A stretch of 64,000 bases of DNA from Onchidella celtica (GCA_963931925.1 OZ007569.1:25832524-25896523), one strand, 5' to 3'. Counted from the first letter of the stretch, positions 34,220 through 47,800 are shown. Notes: generated by a model not told the origin, from the sequence alone. Numbers and translations: made by a program.

Positions 34220-35560
34220 TTGTGGCAATACACAAATTTTCATACTTTTTTATCATGTAGTCACAAAGATCTAGGTGCTTCTATGTTCACTCCCTAGCTC
34301 CGTTATGGGGCGCGACAAGGAAAGTAGCGAGTTTGACGTAAATGCTCTAGGACTAAAACACGAGAATAGAATATAATTTTTGTCATATTCAGATAAAGTC
34401 ATAAAAATTCACACGCAACCCAAAAAACTTATAAAAATCTCAAGGAAATGATTGATTTGCATATAAAAAAAAAGGGGGGGGGGCTAATTATTTCTAAACC
34501 AAATGTTTCCTTTCATATTCTTTACGTCTTTCACTGCCATCCATTCTACCACTATCCACCCCTAGCGTAACAAAATGACTTTCAGTGCGAGCCATTCATC
34601 AGATACAAAGTGGATATACCCCATGCTATTCACACTTACAGGTGGAGCATCGAGATGAAAATTTTGTATAGAATTCCAAGACATTACGTCAGCCCATAGA
34701 CGTCGTATTCAAGAGGCCAGTGCTGAAGTTCTCTCCACCCCTCATGACAAAACACCGTAAAAGTGTATCAAGTCAGACTGAGTTTTTTTGTGTCTCTCAG
34801 AGATATCTTAAATTCTATCTCTGGTATGTCTTTACACTCACAGGTACAAACTAACGTATTTCAATGGATTTGGTCGAACTTGCATGATTAAAAAAAAAAT
34901 TGAAGTGTTTTAATGACAATTTGATAAAAACTCGGCTCTGAGACATAGTTTTCTAAAACAAATAACAGCTTTTCTTTAGTTCTGTTTCTTGTCTTTAATT
35001 TAAAAACGAGAAAAAAAAAATCATTCCTGCATTTACGGCGTTCTGTTACTCGAACAACGGAGTGGAAAAAAGTCAATTGAATTCTCCGTTAACCCAACAG
35101 TGACGTACGGGAACACATTCTGAACAATTACTTGCAACTTTTTAAAAAATTGTTTAATGATGGTACATTGAGAACGTTAAAGGGGGGGAGTTACATTGGG
35201 TAAACATTCGCGTGACCTGACATTAGCACGTGATAAGAGCTGATGACGCAAATGGGGGGAGATCTACCTCTTACCAGTGGACAAAAGCTATGCAAGTTAT
35301 CTGTTACCGCACTGAAGAACCCATTATGAACGAGGCCCTTTTTCAAGGGTTCTAGGGCCACTGAGTCAAACAATGGCTCGCATTTTGTAAAATGATTCAG
35401 GTCACAATTTTGTTCGTACCCATTCAACCTGCAAAGGTTTGAAACAAAGAAATGCTGCACATTTACTAAATTACTTTGCAAAAAAAAAAAAAAAAACCAA
35501 CAAAGAACGCAAATTAACTTGCCCCACGTTTATAACACATCTATTAATAGAAGTACACAG
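34220..35560. other. Non-coding stretch, nothing recognised
   Basis: Oligo-A and oligo-G runs (near 34466-34486, 35479-35496) only. Confidence 0.4.
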
Positions 35561-35572
35561 TTTTGTGAATTT

Positions 35573-35735
35573 AAGATATGGTGCAACACTCCAAACCTTG
35601 TCTCGGTTCAAGTAGTTATTTTCTATTTTTATTTTGCTTGTTTCTTTGTTGGATATGGTGCAACACCCGAAATCGTGTTTAATCTCAATTAGTTGTTTTC
35701 TACATGACTTAACTTTACTTGTTTAGTTTGATTGT
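35573..35735 (+). repeat. Short diverged tandem duplication (about 78 bp unit)
   Basis: GATATGGTGCAACAC then AGTTGTTTTCTA / AGTTATTTTCTA occur in both halves, starting at about 35576 and 35653. Confidence 0.6.
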
Positions 35736-35799
35736 TTTTGGGTGAGGTTTCTGCGTCGCTTTTCTGTAGGATCAGGTAGGATTCCTAAAGAATGCCCCA

Positions 35800-35868
35800 A
35801 AAAGCAAGATTTGAACTTCAGATCTCTCGCATCTGAAGCAATAAGTGTTTTAACAACCGGGCCACTGC
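35800..35868 (-). repeat. tRNA-derived SINE head
   Basis: The minus strand reads GTGGCCCGGTTGTTAAAAC (A box), then GCTTCAGATGCGAGAGATCT, then AAGTTCAAATC (B box). Order and spacing follow a tRNA, but the acceptor stem does not pair. Confidence 0.5.
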
Positions 35869-35879
35869 TCTCTGGCCGC

Positions 35880-38800
35880 CAAATCTCAAGGAGCCAAACT
35901 AGTCATCTATTTTTCATGTTAGCCTTTTCCATGACGTACTCACTGAACGTTTTGTATTTCATATTTTCTCTTATAATAAACTCACCACAAAATAACAAAA
36001 AACGAACATACGCAGTTTTGTGAGCAACGCTTTCGTATTTTGGTGAGATAAGCAAATTTGTATTTACATTGTAAATAATCTGTTATTACCATTACGTTTC
36101 ACAATATCTTGTTCTTATCTGAAGGAGTTAGCACTGAGACCGGGGTATATTGGCACACAAGGACCTTGGAGTCACGATTTTGTAAAATTTGTTTTGAATG
36201 TACAAACACACGTACGCATAGAGGGAAAAAAACAGCCTTTATTTACATAGTCACCCTGATAAACGGGCTGTAGATATTTCAAAATAGTTCAAAGTTATCG
36301 GAGTTTGTGATTCGCTTATCTGAACCCAAATCGTGATCCCCATTCACGATAAAAGAAATAAATTTTGCCGATTTATCACTGCGTCGATCGGTGTGGTCGA
36401 TACAAATAACCTGGAGAGGGACACTTTACACATTTTTGCTAGTATTTTATCATACTATCAGACCACTACTGGCGCTAGTCCAAAACAGCCGTTCTGGGAG
36501 CCACAGAACATCAGCAATTGAAGCAAGACCAGACCATCAGATAAGAAGGTGGCCATCACAGAGCCCTTTTGTGGGGTAAAGAAGGCAATAAAGAGGATAA
36601 AAAATATAAAAAAAACAGGAGGAAAACTAAATAAGAAAAGAGACGCAATAATTGTCCACAGCAGTGATATTCCTCAACAAAAGATCTCTACAGAGTTGAT
36701 TTTTTTTCCCTTTTGGTTACACTAAACTTTTCATCTTCTTTTCTCCCTTCATATCGGCAACTCTGTTTTCGTTGTCTTCACTGTGTTATCATTTCTTTCG
36801 CTTTCACATTAATGTACGTCTTTCTTACACTTTATAATTATCCCAAAGCTTTCTGAGCATCTCCAATCTTCCGACGTTTCTCTTCAGTTCGCTCCGTTCT
36901 GATCTGTCTATCCGTCGCCCTTCAAGTCTCCATGCACTTGCAAAGACTTAAAGAAAATAAAAAGTCTGAAAGTGACTTACTTTAAAAAAAAAAATAATAC
37001 AAAATAATAACTGGCCGAAAACCGGCATGTTTGGCAATCTCTATCCCACATGAAAGATGACCATCTTGTTTTCAAGTTCTCGCTCCCGCTTAGTACCAAC
37101 CTTGACCAAACCATCACATTAATTATATAACAGAAAGTCCTCTCCAGGCTGTCTTCCCCTGTACCCTCCACGCCTCTTCTTCTCTCTGTCTCTAGATAAC
37201 TTCAAGCCGTCAAAGTTGGTGACACAAAACAATCGTGACCAGGTGGATATTCCTGATTTACCACCTCTTTCTAACAAATTGGACAGAGAAGAATCCATAT
37301 AAAAATACTGCCACAACAGCAAAACACCGCAAATGCCACTGCCGGACAATAAATTCACTATTTAATACCATTTTATAGAATGAAATATGCTTATCTTTCT
37401 GTCTGGGTTATAATTTTGTACCGACAAGAAGTAACTTTTGGTCTCCATAAAATGGAAATTGAAGAAAAAAACATTTCACAGAGCAACGTGAAGTTTGTTT
37501 ATTTTTGCTACGTTTCCTGCAAAATTTTGCTTTAGACAAATACGATCTCCGTCCAGAACACGACAGAATAGGAAATCATTCTAATTTTCTTCACTTGCAA
37601 CATATTCCATAATTAATTTTTAAAAAAATGTTATTTCACCTCGGTGCGACATGTGTTGGACGTTTTTAGGGTTGGTTACAAGTGAAAACAACATCGACAA
37701 TAAAAAAAGGCGTCATATTTTCATGACCCGGCCCGACCTGATCCATGACCTTGATGATGGGGGTAGGGGGGTGGGGGGTTCAGTGGTCACCTGAAATGAG
37801 TCCGACCGTAAATAAAAATGACCCACTTACTTTTATCTACCGGGTTAATCAATCAGAAAAGTGGACATTTACCGATGTCCAGCAGTGGCGGATGAAACCC
37901 AAGAGACCGGACGGAAGAAAATAATGTAAATATAATTGAAAAAGTTAGTTCTATTCCATTTACCGTCTCTGTTGTACGTTAACGGCACAAGTCACATTAA
38001 AAATTTAACACTTTGAGATATTAAGAGAAAACTGCTTCTTTTCCTGTCATTTGGTGACTTGCGTCATTATTAGTTTATTAGATTATGACATTTTCCTGTT
38101 GTCGCATTTTTTTTTCTGTAATATTATCTGATAGCCCTCATGCTCAGAAATGCCATGAACGATCAGTTGCCTATTGGCATAAATCTGATATACGCCATTA
38201 TCGTAGAGCAGAGGCAATATCTAAGTCCAAAAACAAACTCCAAAACAAGCTGTATAGTGGGTGAATGAAGATCAGCGGACATTCTTCTATGCAATAACCC
38301 ACACAAAGACTGTTATTATTGAGACTTCTTAACCGAGCTTAAGTGTTCAAAGTCATAACAAGTCATGCAAAACATTTTCTGTTCAATATCTCAAGTACAG
38401 CCTTTAGTGATTCAGGCAAGGTACAGAACTAAGCCCTTCAATTACTGATTAGACAAGCCTACGGTTCAATTTTCAAAAGCGAAGCAACCCGGAAGCAGGA
38501 GAATGACGGGAGTTAATATACATAGCAAATTAGGGAGGTTAATAGTAATAACCATTGACATGACATCATGGTCGATGACTTGAAAGACATCCCTACAAAG
38601 GCATGGCGATTAAGGAAGGAGGGGGTAGAGCGCCTTCAGAGGAAATGCCCCAAGGACAGCTCACAATGAATGTTTACGCACATAATGGTGACAGCTGACG
38701 TCAAATCCCAAGCCCTCTGGCATCAAATGAGCTGATCTGATTTTGTATTGATGATGGTTATATTACTGTTATTAAGCACCAATTGAAAAACGGAAAAAAC

Positions 38801-38990
38801 AACAACAACAAAACACTTCCCTCGTATGAGAGGGTATTCTACGTATGGCAACACTTGAAAACAGCAATTATCGCATATTTTATAAGGAATCAATATCAGA
38901 ATGTACAGAGTCAATAATCTTCGTTCGCGTGCACCTATTTATTCAGTAGCCAAGTCTGTTCCACTTTTTTGTTTTTTACAGAGAAAGAGG
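35880..38990. other. Long non-coding stretch, nothing recognised
   Basis: Only short chance frames, oligo-A runs near 36982 and a G-rich run near 37760. No transposon ends, splice-bounded frames or RNA genes were seen. Confidence 0.4.
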
Positions 38991-39010
38991 GACTGAGAGA
39001 GAAAGAGTGA

Positions 39011-39052
<42 letters not shown>

Positions 39053-39062
39053 GAGAGAGAGT
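38990..39062 (+). repeat. (GA)n microsatellite
   Basis: AGAGAGAG-rich tract with a few GTGAGAG breaks. Confidence 0.9.
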
Positions 39063-39167
39063 GTGTGTGTCGTCTTTGGCAAAGAAGGAAAAGACCTCAC
39101 AATCATGCATCTCAAACCCCAAACAGCCCCCCTAGTGAGCGATTTCAGATTTTTTCCTTTGCTTCTT

Positions 39168-39200
39168 TTCGCGGGGGGGGGGGCGGGGGGAGGGGAGGGG
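39168..39200 (+). repeat. G-rich low-complexity run
   Basis: Near-continuous G with single C and A interruptions. It could form G-quadruplexes. Confidence 0.85.
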
Positions 39201-39677
39201 CATCAGGCAGTTACATTTATTTGCTGAGACACAGATATAATATGTCAATGTCGCACAGGCATCTATTCCTTGCAACACAGAGAGAGCGAGAAAGCACCAC
39301 CCTGTGCCACGCAGAATCCTAAACTAAGCTCAAGAGCACAGGAAAGTTTAACAATCTCATTGTATGTCTACACGGCGCCGCGTTGTGTTCTGTGTCCGAC
39401 AAACTCTCTTTTTGTCCCACCGACAGACAATGTTAAAATGGAGAAAGAAGGTACCACAATTTCCTTGCTGCTACCATTTAACCGAAAGGATGAAAATAAA
39501 ATCCTTACCCTGGCTATACAGCCTGCACCGGTGACACCGATCTTTCTTAGTAGGGTATCGTGTTATAAATCGGTTATCAAATGTACAAGCTTGTAACCAA
39601 ATCCAAAGTATTAAGCACCTAATCTGTATAATTTGGTCGTCCGAGTTTTGCACGTTTTCTAATGACCATGCCCTTGT

Positions 39678-39995
39678 CGCCCCCCACCCCCCCCCCCACC
39701 CAATGTTTTCATACAAGTGCCAGCGTTATATAATGGCTGAGTTTAGAGTACTTGTAAGTTGGCCTAATGTTTAAATGAATACTCCTGTAGGCCCCACAGA
39801 CAAGCCAACCTAGATCCAGTTTCAATAAATCAGACAGCGCCCCCCCCCCCACCCCCCTCTAATGTTTTCATACAAGTGCCAGCGTTATATAATGGCTGAG
39901 TTTAGAGTACTTCTAAGTTGGCCTAATGTTTAAATGAATACTCCTGTAGGCCCCACAGACAAGCCAACCTAGATCCAGTTTCAATAAATCAGACT
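39678..39995 (+). repeat. Recent tandem duplication, two units of about 158 bp
   Basis: Both units run from a C/A-rich stretch through ATGTTTTCATACAAGTGCCA to TTTCAATAAATCAGAC. Over about 140 bp I see one substitution (CTTGTAAG against CTTCTAAG). Only the C-run starts differ. Confidence 0.92.
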
Positions 39996-40000
39996 GCGGT

Positions 40001-40560
40001 TTGCCCCCATGTCCAAAACTCAAGGGCCAGCAAAACCTTATATTGAGGCTCTCAGGAAACAAAGAACTTCCTCCTACTCTATGGCAAAAACTTCAAACAT
40101 TGGGTCACTTTGAAGTTTGGCCACAATCGTATTATCCCGATTCAGTTGGGACGGGCAGGGGACCTGTCAAGGAACATTCACTGAAACATGCCTGGGGTTT
40201 CATTGCTGGCCAGGCGGGTATAAACTTAATTTTGTTGTAGTTATGGTCCTTACACTCAACAAAGCTTCCCTGTCTTTGGGTAAGTAAGGTATAAAAATCG
40301 GTATTTGTTGCATTTACGGTCGAAATACAGCAGCCAATCTATGCTGAAAGGTGATTTACAATGACTTTGGCGTCTTTTTTTTTTTATGAGACAGGGCACC
40401 CCGTCCTTGGCTATGACTTACGAAAGTGTTCATCTGTGGCCGTACATTTATAGTCGGTCAAAAGTCACATGACGGGAGACAATGATCGTCGGTTCAGAGC
40501 AAGAAGCGATTATCTCCTCATTTGTGACACTTCCTGCATAGAACCGAGGTTATGTCTGTG
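40001..40560. other. Non-coding stretch, nothing recognised
   Basis: A T12 run lies near 40375. A 79-codon frame at 40001-40240 has no recognisable domain. Confidence 0.35.
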
Positions 40561-40567
40561 GTGTCTG

Positions 40568-40601
40568 CTGAGAGAGAGAGAGAGAGGGAGAGAGAGGGAG
40601 G

Positions 40602-40671
<70 letters not shown>
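40568..40671 (+). repeat. (GA)n microsatellite
   Basis: GA dinucleotides with GGGA and GATA interruptions. Confidence 0.93.
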
Positions 40672-40673
40672 CC

Positions 40674-40720
40674 ACCGCGGTAATCCCAGCTCCGGCCAAT
40701 GGCGATAAAGCACGAGCCAA
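40674..40720 (+). other. Short 18S-rRNA-like core match
   Basis: CCGCGGTAATCCCAGCTCC matches the universal small-subunit motif CCGCGGTAATTCCAGCTCC at 18 of 19 bases. The next bases, AATGGCGATAAAG, loosely resemble the rRNA continuation. No flanking rRNA is visible. It may be a tiny pseudogene fragment or chance. Confidence 0.25.
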
Positions 40721-41022
40721 TGACGTCAACCTGACGTCGCGTCTAATTTTATAATGGCATTGTAACAAAACTCCGCCGGTCCGGTCAACGAGAACACCGA
40801 GCAAGAAGATAAAAGTAATGTGACATGCGAGGGTTCTCAAAACAATAGTAATGACATCGTCTTAAAACGAACAGTAAGAATTGATCTTTTCCTATTGATA
40901 AAATTTTAATTTCGAATTTGAAATAGATCTAGTTCATCACTGACACATTATCTATCTTACATTTACGGGGCGGGGAGAGACAGGGCGGGAGGGAAAGAAC
41001 GCGAGAGAGCGGGGAGGGAATG

Positions 41023-41025
<3 letters not shown>

Positions 41026-41095
<70 letters not shown>
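41026..41095 (+). repeat. (GA)n microsatellite
   Basis: About 65 bp of near-pure GA, with more GA/GGGA on both sides (40975-41125). Confidence 0.95.
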
Positions 41096-41097
<2 letters not shown>

Positions 41098-41319
41098 AAG
41101 CGAGTGGGGAGAGAGAGAGAGAGGGGATGACAGAGCGAACGTAACAATAAACATCGGGAAATAGTGATTACAATAATTTATGCCATCGAAGAGCCGCTGG
41201 CTTGCAACATGCGATGACTGTATTAACAGTTAAGAGTTCAAAGTAATTAGGGAATCAATTAAACATAAGCCAAACTAAAATTCCACTATGCAGCGACATA
41301 TGAATAGCAGCGTTTGGGG

Positions 41320-41350
41320 GTGGGGGGGGGGGGAGGGGGGGTGGGGGAGA
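41320..41350 (+). repeat. G-rich low-complexity run
   Basis: Almost pure G with single T and A breaks. Confidence 0.85.
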
Positions 41351-41979
41351 GACTTTTGATCCCGCATTCCCCCCAATGTAAGTTTTCATAAGCCTGGCCC
41401 CACCCCCATCGCCGTGCGGGCATTAGAATTTTAATTGCCGTTGATAAGGCCTTGCTATCTGAAAACTTTAAATGACATTTTGCATTAATTATATTCAACT
41501 GTTTCCATTAGAGAATCTATAAATCTAACTACTTATTTTCCAGGAAAAAAAAATAATTCTAATCAATAATCATAAGTCAAAAGCTCTCCCAGGTCCTGTC
41601 CACATGTACGATTTCCTATACCGGACATGTCCCGACTTTAGTTTTTGTTTGTTTTATCCCCATTTTCTGAAGTAAAAAGAAACCTGGAGATCTCTTTAAT
41701 ATGTAGAAGAGGTATAACAAATGCACACTTTCACACTTGTTTAAATTGCGTTGTGAAGAATTGTCCTCAAACATAACAATGGCAGGAGACTCGAAGTAGA
41801 CTGAGAATCCCTGGTGTTACGTGCCAAATGACAGAGGCCAAAGACCCACGCAACTAATTTAGCTCCGAGCTGCGTCCATTTTCAGACCTTCAGATGACCG
41901 AACTGAATTACAATGACGGCAGAATACCAATAGGAGAGTGGTAGATGTATTTATTCCCTAAGATGGATGGAAAGCGGGA

Positions 41980-41988
41980 AGAGGGGGG

Positions 41989-42076
<88 letters not shown>
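41980..42076 (+). repeat. (GA)n microsatellite
   Basis: GGGG followed by about 85 bp of pure GA. Confidence 0.96.
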
Positions 42077-42079
<3 letters not shown>

Positions 42080-42439
42080 CGTGTGTGTCTATTATAAACT
42101 GTCTAAAACTAAAGACTATTGTATGTTTCAAGGCTGACAAAATAACGCTTTACTGTGCATTGAAATTGGGGTCAACACAAGTTAGGGGAAACAACCAAGA
42201 GAATACAGGCCGTCTAGCACGCTCCTTTTTATCGAGTTATTTCCCTTGGACCATCTTTCCACAGCTTTTCGTCCTCGAAAAGGATGAGCTCGGCTGCCTT
42301 CGACAGCATCGCAGATACATTCTTACGTGTTGATCACCGTGGTCCCAATGACAGTCTAAGAATTAAAAAAAAAGGGGATGCAGTAAAAAATAAAATAAAA
42401 ACAAACAAAAAGGAAAATATAAGTGCGTTCTTTTTGTTC

Positions 42440-42900
42440 TGTTTATGTTTAAAACGTCCTGTGGTGGAAGATCTATTATATGATCTACAAAGGGACCCAG
42501 AACTACAAATAATGATCTTAAACAATGACTTTGACCTAACAGTTAAACCATTAGTTAAACTGGCGAAACTTCTTGAGACACCCACAGCCAGACTGCCCCT
42601 TATTGAAAAGACTTTTTCCATTGGTGGGCCTAAATTGTGGAACAACATGAGCGTTGACACCAAGAAAAAGTCAATATCATCACATTTAAAAATAAACTGA
42701 ATGATCTCCATTTTGGTCTCAGGTGTTTGAGGATGAGAGTAGATTAAATTATTTTTTTTAATGGTGTGAATGGGAGCATGATGAATTGAGCTTATATTAC
42801 TGTCAATCATGTTTCTGATTTCAGTACTTTACAGTACAGCGCTTTAGAGCACGTACGTTTTGCGGATTTGAGCGATATAAAAGCTCATTATTGCTAGTAC
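42440..42900 (+). mobile_element. Truncated LINE 3' end, copy C
   Basis: Encodes VKPLVKLAKLLETPTARLPL, then IEKTFSIGGPKLWNNMS, the C-terminal segment typical of non-LTR retrotransposon ORF2. It is followed by CAGCGCTTTAGAGC and GAGCGATATAAAAGC and then a short ATT end. The frame breaks after HLKIN. It is more distant from copies A and B than those are from each other. Confidence 0.65.
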
Positions 42901-44640
42901 CTATCTATACTAATAAAAGTGAAACCTTACGACAATGGCAGCGCGCCTTTCGCTACTCATCTGTTGATGCTGATTCGGTGGCCCTCGGATTTTATACAGC
43001 GCTTAGTACAGACTGTCGTCGTGTTGCCGGCACAAAAAATACCAAAAAAATAACTCGCAGAACGTTTGTACTACTTTCTAGGTTGCGACACATTGGCGTT
43101 CGGTCTATTTTTTCGGCAAATGTACGTAATTGAGATTGGTTCCGGTATCTGTATCACACTCACAAAACAACTTCCGGTTAGGACTGGTTTGAATGATGAG
43201 ATTGAGTTCTAAGACTATCAAGTATGAAACTTTGTATATTGTGTGTTCTCAGTGTGCCTAGACTGGGAAAAAGAAAGGGTCTGGAATTGGGACATTGACG
43301 CTGCAGGGCCAAAAGTACACAGGTTTCTGTTTTCAATATGCCTAGGAAAATATAATATTCCCATTAACACAATATGACGTTATCACTTCCTGCGATGTGT
43401 TCACTAACAAACAAACTAACCCTTGCGCAAATCATAGCCATTTGACGGATGCTGGCGGGACGTCAACGCGCAAAGGGAGAGCAGTAAAAAGAATCCAAAA
43501 ACAAACAAACAAAAATAAAATAAAGCTAAAGAAACAGGCAAAATGAAGCAGGTCCATAATAATCACCCAGAACTGAAACTACTAAATCGATTTATCCCGG
43601 GCAGGGTCGGGAACTCAGCTACTTACTAAATAAAACCAGACTTTTAACTCATTTATCATTACTGAAAAGCGTGCGTACGCACTCTGGAAATCCCCGTTCG
43701 CCATACAATATCTTTCCATACACTGAGAGCAAAGCCGTCCTTCTTACTGGAAACGACCACACTTTTTGGAAGACCCCCTGTTTCGGACATCAATGCTCGA
43801 GGCAGACATCTATGCAAGCTCTTGGGGCAGAAGGACTGTCTCAAGAGCTCGACAGATAACGATTTTTAGCTGCTGAAAAACAGATTAGATTTTAGTCCAT
43901 GAAGATCTAGAGTTAAAAATGTCAGTTACCGCCTCCAGTTTCTACATATTGCCAGTGGTGAAGATAAACGAAAAAAACAAACAAATCAACTTACAACTTG
44001 ACAAAAAGCAATAAATAAAGATCAATACAATTTTAAAAAATGCAGTCATCAAATTGCCCAAAATGTCTTGAAATGTTTTCGAAAAGAAACAGTTTTGAGG
44101 GTTGTAAGTCGTGGATACAAAACAACAAAAAAAAATATATTATACATGTATTATCCTCCCCCACATTTTGTTTAAAACGATTACGTCCCAAAGAATATTA
44201 ATCTGCAGCTTTATTCAACCCAACACTATTACATCCAACAACTACAGCCCTTATAATTAGAGTCATTATGATTTCTCGGCTTTTCTTGAACTATTTTCTT
44301 CTCGCCAAAAACTTGTTAAATAACATAATCAGTGTCCAAAATTTGACTATAAGCCTTGCTTTCAATTTATGCTGGCTGTAACTTCGAAACTCTAAGAAAA
44401 TTACTGTTTCTTGTCAGAGACGGTCAGAAATTCAAAGCCTGTTTTTCTTCTTCCTGGCGCCACATAGGCTGAATCGCGAACATGGATTTAGGATTTATAA
44501 AACTCAATTTTCTGAGCCCCTTTAAAAGCACAGCGGGGCAATAAAGTTTCTCTTTGTGATATACTTTCCATTCACTCACTGTACGAATACAACGCGCACA
44601 ATGCCATTGTAAATGACGCTGGAATGTGGCGAGGTGTTAA
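42900..44640. other. Non-coding stretch
   Basis: TCTATACTAATAAAAG at about 42904 resembles the 5' end of some Helitrons, but no CTRR-type hairpin end was found. Nothing else was recognised. Confidence 0.35.
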
Positions 44641-44654
44641 GGTCTGTATTTTAG

Positions 44655-44885
44655 GAGGTTCGCTGCTCTTGGCATTTACACTTTGTTCGGCCTGCTGTTT
44701 TCCACTTTTAACTGCCTCGGTGCCTTTAACGTGCGCAACATGCACACGGACCCTCCCAGTTTTTCGTCCTTATCTGAGAAGACTAGGTGCTCGACACTAT
44801 CTATCAGAGGATCAGGGACAGAATTTTTTCCCCCGAAAAAAATTCCAACATGCCTGCACCAGCCAGGAATCTAGCACCTTCAACG
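44655..44885 (+). repeat. Composite dispersed repeat, part B, copy 2
   Basis: TTCGGCCTGCTGTTTTCCA, TTTCGTCCTTATCTGAGAAG and CCAACATGCCTGCACCAG appear in the same order as at 31283-31514. Part A is missing upstream. Confidence 0.72.
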
Positions 44886-44899
44886 TGTCCCCAGGTGGA

Positions 44900-47800
44900 G
44901 GTGAAATAACACCATGATCATCTATCTTGGCTTGATTTATAATTGTCGGTCGAAAATAATTATTTCTACCTTAATAGCATTATGAAACAATCTTTATTTA
45001 TGGCGCTACTTAAATATATAAATATAGATATATTATAGTTTTTTTTAAAAAAGTTATCAGGGACGCATAGACTAACAAAGCCAAATAGATAAAATACTGA
45101 GTAGTGTTCATTATTCACAAATGGCTTATAATCTATTATAACCTTTGGCATGACTAACTGACTAAACTATACACTCTTCAGGCCTTAAATTTGGCAGGAA
45201 GGTGGCAGTTGAGATAAGGAAGATGATGGCTATAATGAAAAGTTGTTTACTTCAAGCATGTATTTTTTTAAAAATAAGTTTTATTGCTATGTAACATCTG
45301 TATTTTTGCATTTTTGTTTCGTAATATATGCGCATGAGTTCTGAAGCAAGACTGTAGTTTATTACTTTTATTATGTTAGAGAAGGGGGGGGGGAGGGGGG
45401 GAGAATCACATGATTGTTTATTCCGGGCAATGCCCGGTAGGTCATTTAGTGTAAAATATTACTCGCCCCTAACAACAGCCAAATTTTTTTTGCTCCCTGT
45501 ATACCACTGGCAACATTTATCATTTCGATATCTGTCATCTCGGGACACAACCTGATTTTTCAATCTTTAATATTTTTGGTTTTAGAACACTATGTAATCT
45601 AGACGTGCAAAAGCCATTAGCTGCGATCGTCTTTAATAAAGGATCTTCAACATTCTCGCCTCACAGCTAAATATCGATGTTAAGATTGTCGGAATCAAAC
45701 CAAGTATACCCTGAGGTTATGGATTTGAAGATTATGATGTTTAATATCTCAGGTTCGTGGTTCAAGTCCTCATTTCCGGCATAACATCATTTTCCCCGCC
45801 AACTAGCTATCGATCCGCATTTTATCACCCTGCAAGCACTGATATATTCGCACCTTTCACTCACCCTCGCTTCAGCTTCGTGCTTCATCTACCCTTTTCT
45901 TCATATCTGCGTCCCTTCTACTTCTCTTCCACCCCCCCCCCATTACGACTGACAATGTCTAACTCACCACCCACCCGCCTTTCTACCTGCCAGCTCATCC
46001 TCAAAAATACAAGGAGAAAATACAAAATGTAGAAAGGACGAACAAATACGCAGTACAACGTCCTCTTAATTACACGTGAAAGGTCCTTTCCCCTCTATCG
46101 ATATCAATAGCAAAATCAACATTTCATGTTAATATCCTAAACGTGACTGCTATGCACACTGACAAACAAGCAGATGGAGGGAACGAGAAAGCACATTAAA
46201 GCAGTTTCAGTTTACTTGAGTATTGCAGGCAGGAATCACAAACACGTCAATTATTCATGCTGACAGAATCGGGTAAACCGTTTTATGGACTAGAAAGTGG
46301 CAGAACCAAACCCGTTTACTCTAATGAAATCACAAATGGATGAACGAGATAACGAAATATAGTAACGAAACCTGCTGTTAACGTTCGGAGCAAACGAACT
46401 GAATCTGATTTGGAGCTGGAAAACTGCTTTTAAATGTCTTGTCATCATTAAAATTGAATACATTTGTGAACCGATATCCTCATTAAATGAAGGACTTCAA
46501 TTCCATCAAACTACATAAAACAATAATATAATGTCTGTGAAGAAGAATGATATCGTCGATACATGGACAGGCTGCGCACAAAAATTCTAACATGCTCATA
46601 AAGTTAATGTCCTGAAAAATGTATTATTATTATATTAGATCTATATATATATTTCCGGGACAGTTAGTGCTCCTGAAGGTGTTAAGATCTAGAAACATGA
46701 TAGATAACTGGCCTATAACGCATATATTCATGACTGATTCTTTAAAGATGACACGTGCAGTGTATGAATCGGAAGTGGATTACAAAACAAAGGGGGGGGG
46801 GGAGGAGACAGACAGACAGACAGTGAGACACACAGAGACAGAGGCACACACACACACACTCTCTTAAAATCTAAATTCGATCACAAGCGATGACCAATAT
46901 AAATAGATCTAGATCTAGATTATCATTTCGTGATAATCGTAATATTACATGGTATCATACTCTCTATAAAATACTGCTATAAATAATATTTTAACCTTCA
47001 ACTTTCAAGACGAAACAGTAGAGCAAAACACAATGAAAAACAAAATGAATTTACCGCTGTAGGCAGCGCTCGAAAACTTGTCTTACAGTTACACCTAGTC
47101 TTGGGTACTCGATGAAAGAAAATCTTGTCCATTATTTTCCACAATCTGGCGAAGATGCCATGACAGGCTCGTTTGTACAGCCTTTTCACTGAGACCGCCA
47201 TGGTAAAACCATAGATGATACAGCTGGCAGGAAGAGTTGACACGAAATCAACACAGACGCGTGTCTGTCTACCTGTTGGTTGGCTATATCATTTTGTCGT
47301 CTGCACTCACTGTTCTCGAGAGCCAGCAGACGACACGCGCGTGCAAGATCCGCTTTGAAAATCTGGTCTTTTCACCAGCACCAATGTCAATTTTCATTAT
47401 CGCGATACGACGAAGACGCGTTTAGTCCCTCGGCTAACTGGAAGCACAGATGGTATCATTTTAATGGTATGTCGATTAACAAGTACGGGTATTTCAAAAG
47501 ATAAATAACGTACAGAAAAATGATGTGTGAACAGTGTATTTCACAAACAACAATGCACACAGATCAGGCAAGACAAGGAAATTCACAAAAGCAGTCGCAG
47601 TGTCATAATCTAGACTGCAATGTCATAATATATACCAACATTTGATACAATTCCTGGAATTTAATGAAGAAGAACTCTATCCAAATGTCTCACGAGCGTT
47701 ATGCTGATGAAATGATAAGTCGTAACTCTGAACGTATTAATTATGATGAGCACGGACTGGCTCACTCTCGATAAGACAAGAAAGTACTCGTACTAATTCT

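Noticed and set aside
42904-42925. Possible Helitron 5' end (TCTATACTAATAAAAG)
   Set aside because: No hairpin plus CTRR-type 3' end was found within a reasonable distance, and a 16-base match alone is not enough.
45745-45775. B-box-like GGTTCAAGTCC as a tRNA gene or SINE
   Set aside because: No convincing A box at the right distance and no cloverleaf; similar lone boxes near 6040 and 54012 were dropped for the same reason.
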